Assembly: GCA_023481335.1 (NCBI GenBank)
Contig: JAMCWI010000168.1
Span: 1-11,288 of the forward strand
Length of the DNA: 11,288 bases
Reading direction: 5' to 3'
Origin: Bacillota bacterium
Lineage (GTDB): Bacteria; Bacillota; Desulfotomaculia; Desulfotomaculales; Desulfotomaculaceae
Every line of letters starts with the position of its first letter. Positions within the stretch are counted from its first letter, which is position 1. Below are positions 7,044-11,288 of the stretch, one piece after another. A program made the translations under genes and the position numbers. Under the pieces are notes generated by a model. That model had not been told where the DNA came from, made no database searches, and saw only the letters and a program-made list of their open reading frames with translations.

Positions 7044-7310
7044 TCAATGATGTCTCAACATTGCCGGCAATTGAGCCAGACCTGCTATTTACGCAGTTGC
7101 CCAGCGCAGCTCCCCACAGACCAGTCTGTACCGCAGTCCCTCTCCGGGTACCGGCGCCGGCGCCACCATGAGCGGTTGCAGTACACCGACCTTCTTGATG
7201 CTTTGCGCAAGCCGGTCTAAAGCGGACTGGTCAAAATTGCGTCGAGGGTTGTTAGGGTTCGGGTCGTCCGCCACACTAATTGCTTTAATCTCGGCCAAAA
7301 CTTTCACCAC
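7044..7310 (-). pseudogene. ParB/Spo0J-like N-terminal domain, broken by an in-frame TAA
   Basis: The minus-strand frame encodes the start of a ParB-type nuclease/CTPase-like N-terminal domain. It contains DPNPNNPRRNF, LAQSIKKVGVLQPLMV and a GELRWATA segment that matches the family's GERRWRAA. An in-frame TAA (7091-7089) ends it at 73 aa. The same frame then continues with IAGLAQLPAMLRHH, which fits the expected continuation of the family (RAAKLAGL...IPAIVR), before a TGA at 7046-7044. The gene is thus disabled by a nonsense codon and also lacks the rest of ParB. GTG codons at 7310 and 7307 overlap the upstream gene's TGA (GTGA), suggesting former translational coupling. ParB-like proteins of this kind occur on plasmids and integrative elements, where they act in partition or regulation. 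Confidence 0.7.
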
Positions 7311-7555
7311 CAGTAACGTAAATTTTCAACCCCCCCGCAGGGGGGACCTGCAGTTAAAGAAGCAACAAGCCAAAGCGACAATATAACCACAATTTCAATG
7401 CACCTTGCAAGTGCAGCAGTCGCTTTTATTAATTCAGGTAACAATTGAGCATCAATATTGGATGATGATTCGCTATTTGTTATTTCCCGAATGTGTTTTA
7501 ACAAACATACGAAGGTATCCTGCAATTCTGTCATTAGCTTATCTTTTTCAGTCAT
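7304..7555 (-). CDS. hypothetical 83-aa protein with C-terminal membrane-like segment
   Basis: I do not recognise this protein. The ATG at 7555 has GGGGAGGAG about 6 nt upstream, and a longer in-frame extension to 7600 is unlikely. The first 50 residues are polar and probably helical, starting MTEKDKLMTELQDTFVCLL. A hydrophobic stretch CIEIVVILSLWLVASL at about residues 52-67 looks like a membrane segment near the C-terminus, so a small tail-anchored protein is possible. The start overlaps the stop of the preceding 30-codon ORF (ATGA), and its TGA overlaps the parB' start (GTGA). This places it within a coupled phage- or ICE-like cluster. A C7-GCA-G6 stretch lies in its 3' part, where length changes could shift the frame. 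Confidence 0.6.
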   Translation of the reverse strand: MTEKDKLMTELQDTFVCLLKHIREITNSESSSNIDAQLLPELIKATAALARCIEIVVILSLWLVASLTAGPPCGGVENLRYWW

Positions 7556-7644
7556 AACATCTCCTCCCCGCCCCGCTTTCTTTTGCCAATTAACTGGCAA
7601 TTATTTATCATTAGCTTGACAAAAACTTTCATTCCCCTTGTCAT
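7552..7644 (-). CDS. 30-aa small ORF coupled to the 83-aa gene
   Basis: This minus-strand ORF of 30 codons begins MTRGMKVFVKLMINN and ends GKRKRGGEEML, with a basic tail KRKR. It has the best Shine-Dalgarno sequence in the cluster: AGGAGGTG at 7655-7648, 5 nt from the ATG measured from AGGAGG. Its TGA (7554-7552) overlaps the ATG of the 83-aa gene as ATGA. Function is unknown. It may be a real microprotein or a leader peptide whose translation opens the next start. It is too short for most gene finders. Confidence 0.5.
   Translation of the reverse strand: MTRGMKVFVKLMINNCQLIGKRKRGGEEML
7583..7600. promoter_or_regulatory. 18-bp near-perfect palindrome
   Basis: TTGCCAATTAACTGGCAA is an inverted repeat matching at 8 of 9 positions per arm, with perfect 6-bp arms TTGCCA/TGGCAA. 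It lies inside the 30-codon ORF, 28 bp before the 83-aa start codon in the direction of transcription. It could be an operator for a dimeric regulator or a small RNA hairpin affecting translation of the 83-aa gene. Confidence 0.35.
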
Positions 7645-7683
7645 TTACACCTCCTCACTGTTTTGATATACTTGTCTAAATGA

Positions 7684-7941
7684 TTATAGACATGCCGAAC
7701 TGCATGTCTCACTTTGTTTTTCAGTTATGTTGTCCGGCCAGATTTCTTCTACAGTCTTGCCGATGGCCTTAGCGATGTACGGCCTGACCCGGAACCCTTT
7801 GTTGCGGCCGATGGAGTAAACAACCTGGTGGATCATGCCGGGAGTCACACCGGCTGCTCGTGCGATGTCAACCATTTTAACGCCGTGCAAGACCATCTCG
7901 GCGCGTATCTCCCGCGGTGTCATGCCCTTGGTTTTGTCCAT
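7684..7941 (-). CDS. small HTH DNA-binding protein (Ner/XRE-like)
   Basis: The 85-aa protein starts MDKTKGMTPREIRAEMVLHG and contains a helix-turn-helix of the lambda-repressor-like fold. The helix VDIARAAGVTPGMIHQVV (about residues 24-41) holds the turn AAGVT, and the segment continues to PYIAKAIGKTVEEIWPDN. This pattern (REIRAE, IARAAGV, VEEIWP) is typical of small phage Ner/Nlp-like regulators. AGGAGG at 7954-7949 with 7-nt spacing selects the ATG at 7941; an in-frame TTG at 7947 is too close. It is transcribed divergently from the 188-aa repressor, the position of a Cro-type partner. A near-consensus promoter reads into it. Confidence 0.75.
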   Translation of the reverse strand: MDKTKGMTPREIRAEMVLHGVKMVDIARAAGVTPGMIHQVVYSIGRNKGFRVRPYIAKAIGKTVEEIWPDNITEKQSETCSSACL

Positions 7942-8003
7942 AGCCAATCCTCCTTCCTGGCTGGGAGATGCCTGTCTATAAAAAAAATATCCTGGACATA
8001 ATA

Positions 8004-8032
8004 ATAATAATGTGTCTGAGTTACTATGTCAA
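8004..8032 (-). promoter_or_regulatory. leftward sigma-A promoter for the HTH cluster
   Basis: On the minus strand, TTGACA (8032-8027) is followed after exactly 17 bp by TATTAT (8009-8004). The -35 is perfect and the -10 matches at 5 of 6 positions. Transcription should start near 7997 and enter the HTH gene after a leader of about 55 nt with a good ribosome binding site. The spacer is filled by one copy of a 16-bp repeat, so a bound repressor would block RNA polymerase directly. Confidence 0.8.
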
Positions 8033-8055
8033 TACAAAATGTGACGGTGTTACTA
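8011..8055. promoter_or_regulatory. paired 16-bp repeats, candidate repressor operators
   Basis: TGTGTCTGAGTTACTA (8011-8026) and TGTGACGGTGTTACTA (8040-8055) are direct repeats identical at 13 of 16 positions, with starts 29 bp apart. The second contains the quasi-dyad GTGAC-GGT-GTTAC. The first sits in the spacer of the leftward promoter; the second ends 4 bp before the ATG of the divergent XRE gene. This is the arrangement expected of shared operators for the two flanking HTH proteins. Which protein binds which copy is not visible. Confidence 0.6.
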
Positions 8056-8059
8056 ATTT

Positions 8060-8626
8060 ATGAGTATTTCAGAACGCATATCCAAACTAAGAAGCATATT
8101 GAATTTAAAACAATTAGAATTTGCAACTCCCTTAGGTGTTGACAAGGGGAATGAAAGTTTTCTTGAAAAGGGAACACGTAGTCCATCAGAGTCTTTAATT
8201 AAACTCATCTCATATGAATATGGTGTCTCTGTAACATGGTTAAAATCAGGTGAAGGCGAGATGTTTATTTCACCTGTTGAGACTGTGAAAAATCAAATAG
8301 CCCGCTTCGGCGAGCAGGCTCTTCAAAAAGCGTTATATGAAATTTTTAGTAAGCCGGTGCAGATGATTCTTGAAAGCGAAGCGCAGTATCCTGAAAGGAA
8401 TAAAGAAAAACACTTCGACCGTGGATTTATATCTACCTATGTTGGAAGTGGCAAAACGGAATCTTTCCTCTCCAATTTTTTTGCGGTTGACCCGGAATTA
8501 AGGCGCATGATTGAAATATTGCAAATCCTCTGGGAAAGCGGCGATGACCGGCTTAAAGCCTGGGCCTCAATTCAATTCGACCGTGCTTTCCCCACCGACG
8601 TAGTTGAGGAAGCCCAAAAAAAATAA
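8060..8626 (+). CDS. XRE-family phage-type transcriptional repressor
   Basis: The 188-aa protein has an N-terminal lambda-repressor-like HTH (about residues 4-65): RISKLRSILNLKQLEF, then the weak recognition region GNESFLEKGTRSPS, then YGVSVTWLKSGEGEMF, a typical phage-repressor ending of the HTH domain. The remaining 120 residues are not recognised. No S24/LexA-like self-cleavage domain is seen, so classical SOS-triggered autocleavage is unlikely. The ATG at 8060 lacks an obvious Shine-Dalgarno sequence and lies just after a candidate operator. Translation may be weak, or the mRNA nearly leaderless. It is divergent from the small HTH gene and probably controls it. Base composition is more AT-rich than the fab genes, suggesting transfer. 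Confidence 0.8.
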   Translation: MSISERISKLRSILNLKQLEFATPLGVDKGNESFLEKGTRSPSESLIKLISYEYGVSVTWLKSGEGEMFISPVETVKNQIARFGEQALQKALYEIFSKPVQMILESEAQYPERNKEKHFDRGFISTYVGSGKTESFLSNFFAVDPELRRMIEILQILWESGDDRLKAWASIQFDRAFPTDVVEEAQKK

Positions 8627-9072
8627 AAAGAAACCAACCAGGCATCCGTTGCTGGTCCTTTCATAGACTGTATTTATGTATAAAATAATGTAAAACCTTT
8701 CAAGACCGCCCATCCCCGATTTTTCCCACTTTACCCCGCCATTTTAGTTTTATCATTTTATCTGAGACGTTTAACTAAACATAGCTTCTATTACCAACCC
8801 CTAAAAAAACTTATAAGGCCAGGATATATTTTCTCACCGAACTCCCCTTTAGAACGGAGCGGGACTTTGGTTCGCTCGAACAGCAAAAGTAATTTTCTTT
8901 TTTAAATTTTAAAGGAAATCTTTAGTTTTACCTAGAAAAATGAAATTTGTATAAACATAAAATTTTTTTAGGTGCATTATCTGTATGACTAACCGTCTAG
9001 AATTTTTACTTTAATTTTCGCCTCATTTTTTTTGCTGGCAAGAGAGTACTTAAAAGGGAGAAAGTAGCGGTA
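8627..9072. other. AT-rich intergenic region before the restriction-modification genes
   Basis: About 446 bp of strongly AT-rich sequence without a convincing ORF. Near the left end ACCAG (8637-8641) can pair with CTGGT (8652-8656), but the T-run after it is poor, so terminator status is doubtful. GTTCGCTCGAAC (8870-8881) is a small palindrome. The nested pieces GAAC/TCCC and GGGA/GTTC around 8839-8873 could add structure. I see no tRNA, CRISPR or integrase site. Confidence 0.5.
8927..8955 (+). promoter_or_regulatory. possible promoter for the Vsr-methyltransferase operon
   Basis: TTTACC (8927-8932) and TATAAA (8950-8955) are separated by 17 bp and resemble a sigma-A promoter with a moderate -35. 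Transcription would start near 8962, leaving a leader of about 110 nt before the GTG at 9073. In sequence this AT-rich, chance matches are common. Confidence 0.4.
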
Positions 9073-10686
9073 GTGGAAACATTAAAACCTTACAAAACTG
9101 AAAGGGATAATTCCGTAATAATGCGGAAAGTTCGCTCCAATAACACTACACCTGAAGTTATTTTTCGCAAGGCTCTTTGGGCGAAAGGACTTCGCTATAA
9201 AATATGCCAGTCGAATTTGCCTGGAAAGCCCGATATAGTTATACCTTCAAAACGTTTGGCAATATTTATTGACGGGGATTTTTGGCACGGTATTCAATGG
9301 CGAAAGAGAAATTTATCAGCGTTGGAAGAACAATTTCGTGAAACTGGTTCAAAGGAATACTGGCAAAATAAAATCAGGCGTAATATGAGCAGGGATTGTG
9401 CCGCAACGGCTTCTCTTTTATCTGATGGTTGGATAGTCCTTCGCTTTTGGGAAAGTGAGGTTCAAAAAAATTTGGGTAACTGTGTTGATTTGGTTTTGGA
9501 AGTTGCGAGGAAAGGCGCAATGCCTGACCTCTTGTCGGTCACCCCTAAAAAAACGTTCGCGGAGTTTTTCGCGGGGATAGGCTTAATGAGGATGGGCCTG
9601 GAAAGGCAGGGCTGGAATATTTCTTTTGCCAATGACATAGACGTTCAGAAATATGAAATGTATAAGGAGCAATTCAATGACGCCGATCGACATTTTTTAT
9701 TAGGTGACATTCATATAATCCCCGTCGAATCTGTTCCAACAGTTACTCTGGCTACAGCTTCTTTCCCATGCAATGACCTTTCTCTGGCTGGAGCAAGAAA
9801 AGGGTTATCAGGAAAACAGTCATCAGCTTTTTGGGGTTTTGTTCGTATTCTTGAAGAGATGAAGGAACGCAAGCCACCTATTATTTTGCTTGAGAATGTA
9901 GTCGGTTTTCTTACTTCACATAAAGGCGCGGACTTTAAAGAAGCATTGCTTGCATTGAATCGATTGGGTTATGACGTCGACACGTTTATACTCGATGCCG
10001 CGCGCTTTGTGCCCCAAAGCAGGCAGCGCCTTTTTGTAGTAGGAATATTAGGCGGTTCCGAAATATGGGAAGTTCGGGAAACTCTTCGCTTTTATGAAAG
10101 CGACGTCAGACCTAAAGCTATAGCAGATTTTATCTTCACCCACCCGGAGATTAGGTGGAATATACGCGATTTACCCTCCCAACCTCAGAACAGCGTAACA
10201 CTTGAATCCATTCTGGAAGATATACCCGAAACGGCGCCTGAGTGGTGGAGCCCAGAACGGGCTGAATATCTTCTAAACCAAATGAGCAACCGTCACCGGG
10301 AAATTGCTATGGAAATGATAACAGGAGATAAATATTCTCATGGCACAGTTTTTAGGCGCGTGCGAAACAGTCAGTCAATGGCGGAGTTGAGAACCGATGG
10401 TTTTGCGGGATGCTTACGCACGCCGCGTGGGGGGAGCGGGAGACAAATTCTTTTCATGGCCGGAAAGGGCCGGTTTTTCGCAAGATTGCTAACACCACGC
10501 GAATGTGCCCGCCTTATGGGAGCGGATGATTATCAGATATCAGTTCCACTTAACCAGGCGCTTTTCGGTTTTGGTGACGCTGTGTGTGTACCGGTAATCG
10601 AATGGATCGCAAAATATTATCTGAATCCGGTTGTGAACGAATTAATTAGAGGACGACCATTATGTCTGTATGTGAAAGAGGGTTGA
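9073..10686 (+). CDS. fused Vsr-type endonuclease and DNA (cytosine-5) methyltransferase
   Basis: The 537-aa product joins two DNA-acting enzymes. Residues 1 to about 148 form a very-short-patch-repair (Vsr)-like nuclease: MRKVRSNNTTPEVIFRK with Glu28, LPGKPDIV with Asp54, IDGDFWHG with Asp67 and His72, YWQNKIRRNMSRD, and GWIVLRFWESEV. Residues about 160-515 form a C5-cytosine methyltransferase. Its motif I is FAEFFAGIG (162-170). Motif IV is SFPCNDLSLAG with nucleophile Cys233, motif VI ENV is at 274-276, and motif VIII QSRQR is at 315-319. A target-recognition region covers about 340-465. Motif IX is RLLTPRECARLMG (from 471) and motif X GFGDAVCVPVIEW (499-511). The methyltransferase would protect a target site. 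The Vsr part would nick T:G mismatches arising by 5-methylcytosine deamination. The Vsr part lacks the zinc-binding Cys residues of E. coli Vsr. The start is GTG with AAGGGAG about 12 nt upstream; the next in-frame ATG (9121) would cut into the Vsr domain. Confidence 0.92.
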   Translation: METLKPYKTERDNSVIMRKVRSNNTTPEVIFRKALWAKGLRYKICQSNLPGKPDIVIPSKRLAIFIDGDFWHGIQWRKRNLSALEEQFRETGSKEYWQNKIRRNMSRDCAATASLLSDGWIVLRFWESEVQKNLGNCVDLVLEVARKGAMPDLLSVTPKKTFAEFFAGIGLMRMGLERQGWNISFANDIDVQKYEMYKEQFNDADRHFLLGDIHIIPVESVPTVTLATASFPCNDLSLAGARKGLSGKQSSAFWGFVRILEEMKERKPPIILLENVVGFLTSHKGADFKEALLALNRLGYDVDTFILDAARFVPQSRQRLFVVGILGGSEIWEVRETLRFYESDVRPKAIADFIFTHPEIRWNIRDLPSQPQNSVTLESILEDIPETAPEWWSPERAEYLLNQMSNRHREIAMEMITGDKYSHGTVFRRVRNSQSMAELRTDGFAGCLRTPRGGSGRQILFMAGKGRFFARLLTPRECARLMGADDYQISVPLNQALFGFGDAVCVPVIEWIAKYYLNPVVNELIRGRPLCLYVKEG

Positions 10687-10689
10687 GCG

Positions 10690-11288
10690 GTGGAACCAAA
10701 AGATAGGGCTATTAAGGTATTTGACAAATGGTATAAGGAATTGCCGATTCACAAGCCCAGTGGAGGCCCGGCAAGAGGAACAATAGGCGCTGCTTTGGTA
10801 GTGATCGAGAGATTAAAGACTGACTTTGTTCTGAAACTGGATTCTCACAGGGCTGCGGGACAATCCCAAATTAAAGGGGCGAGCGGTGCGGCGGTTGCGC
10901 GAATATTGTCTACATTTGGGGAAAATAGGCCCTTTATTAAAGAAGGTGGTCGCACGAATCGCGGTGGCCCCGGTGACATAGAAAAAATGTTGGGCGCTAT
11001 TCAAACAGTGCGTTTAGAACGTTTCACTGCTGATGAACGGAACGAGATCCTGCAGGAACTTCAGCTTTTTCTGGTTAACAAGGTCCGCGATTATCATAAC
11101 AGGCAACGCCTGAAAGTTTTGTATGATCCAACAAGAAGCACGTGGCAATCTATTCAAGATTTGCTCGTCATGGCTCACGAGACCGGCAAGGAAGGCCCCG
11201 TAGCGCAATACCTCGTTGGCGCTAAACTCCAACTCAGGTTTCCACATTACCATGTTGAAAACAATTCTTACAGCACTGCGGACGATCA
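10690..11288 (+). CDS. candidate cognate restriction endonuclease, DUF4928-like, 3' end outside window
   Basis: An open frame runs from GTG at 10690 to the window edge (199 complete codons, no stop). It starts 3 bp after the methyltransferase stop, with AGAGGG at 10677-10682 as ribosome binding site, so the two genes form an operon. The protein begins MEPKDRAIKVFDKWYKELP. It contains KGASGAAVARIL, the Gly/Arg-rich segment KEGGRTNRGGPGDIEKML, and near the edge GAKLQLRFPHYHVENNSYS. From memory these match the DUF4928 family, whose members lie beside C5-methyltransferases and are presumed type II restriction endonucleases. The expected nuclease core (acidic residues after NSYSTADD) would lie beyond the edge and cannot be checked. 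The role as cognate nuclease is inferred from position and family resemblance. Confidence 0.7.
   Translation, partial: MEPKDRAIKVFDKWYKELPIHKPSGGPARGTIGAALVVIERLKTDFVLKLDSHRAAGQSQIKGASGAAVARILSTFGENRPFIKEGGRTNRGGPGDIEKMLGAIQTVRLERFTADERNEILQELQLFLVNKVRDYHNRQRLKVLYDPTRSTWQSIQDLLVMAHETGKEGPVAQYLVGAKLQLRFPHYHVENNSYSTADD

Noticed and set aside
6942..7220. 92-codon + strand ORF opposite the ParB remnant
   Set aside because: The minus strand carries recognisable ParB motifs; the + strand product has none.
7714..8001. 95-codon + strand ORF opposite the small HTH gene
   Set aside because: The HTH protein on the minus strand has a promoter, a ribosome binding site and family motifs; this frame is its shadow.
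8060..8626. Controller (C) protein of the restriction-modification system
   Set aside because: C proteins are usually about 80 aa and sit right beside the nuclease gene. This protein is 188 aa, ends its HTH like a phage repressor and is 446 bp from the methyltransferase gene. Control of the R-M genes is not excluded but has no support.
8870..8881. tRNA T-loop-like GTTCGCTCGAAC as a tRNA fragment or attachment site
   Set aside because: Only a 5-bp palindrome; no acceptor stem, anticodon arm or second copy is found in the window.
9073..9120. Later ATG at 9121 as start of the fusion protein
   Set aside because: It would remove the first 16 residues and begin at MRKVRS inside the Vsr domain, without a suitable ribosome binding site; the GTG at 9073 has one.
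10813..11253. Two minus-strand ORFs near the right edge
   Set aside because: They are antisense to the open + strand frame from 10690, which has a ribosome binding site, operon spacing and family-like segments.
1..11288. CRISPR array or integrase/transposase gene
   Set aside because: No regularly spaced repeats and no recombinase or transposase motifs were found on either strand; the only short tandem repeat (4838-4870) has no spacers.

Overview
The window looks like chromosome from a low-to-moderate GC Gram-positive bacterium, most plausibly a clostridial/Peptococcaceae-type Firmicute. That placement is inference. It rests on the gene order fabH-fabK-fabD-fabG-acpP-fabF-rnc-ftsY, on FabK as the enoyl-ACP reductase, on an FtsY without a long acidic N-terminal domain, on strong AGGAGG-type ribosome binding sites, and on TTG starts for three of the core genes. 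No 16S or other species-level marker is present.

Bases 1-4629 hold most of the type II fatty-acid elongation machinery, all on the + strand and tightly packed: the 3' end of fabH, then fabK, fabD (overlapping fabK by ATGA), fabG, acpP, a hairpin terminator or attenuator, and fabF. FabH starts chains on ACP. FabD loads malonate onto the AcpP phosphopantetheine. FabF condenses, FabG reduces the ketone and FabK reduces the enoyl bond. The usual catalytic residues are visible in each protein. No dehydratase gene (fabZ) is in the window. A gap of about 260 bp follows, with a MITE-like imperfect inverted repeat and a small degenerate tandem repeat. Then come rnc (RNase III) and ftsY (SRP receptor). 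The smc gene that usually lies between rnc and ftsY in Firmicutes is absent, and ylxM-ffh does not follow ftsY.

Bases 6628-8062 are a scar and phage- or ICE-like region. They hold a 3' remnant of an acyl-CoA synthetase gene and a strong, probably bidirectional terminator. A minus-strand cluster follows: a small Ner/XRE-like HTH protein, an overlooked 30-codon ORF, an 83-aa protein with a C-terminal hydrophobic segment, and a ParB N-domain pseudogene broken by an in-frame TAA. The 30-codon ORF, the 83-aa gene and parB' are joined by ATGA and GTGA stop/start overlaps. A near-consensus sigma-A promoter fires leftward into the cluster. One copy of a 16-bp repeat fills its spacer, and a second copy sits just before the divergent 188-aa XRE repressor gene. 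This is the layout of a lysogeny-type switch.

Bases 8060-11288 are visibly more AT-rich and look horizontally acquired: the XRE repressor, an AT-rich gap of about 450 bp, and a restriction-modification locus. The locus encodes a single 537-aa protein that fuses a Vsr-type mismatch endonuclease to a C5-cytosine methyltransferase. Three bases downstream begins a DUF4928-like candidate restriction endonuclease, cut off by the window edge. The fusion joins the enzyme that makes 5-methylcytosine to the enzyme that would nick the T:G mismatches left when it deaminates. This is the most interesting item in the window.
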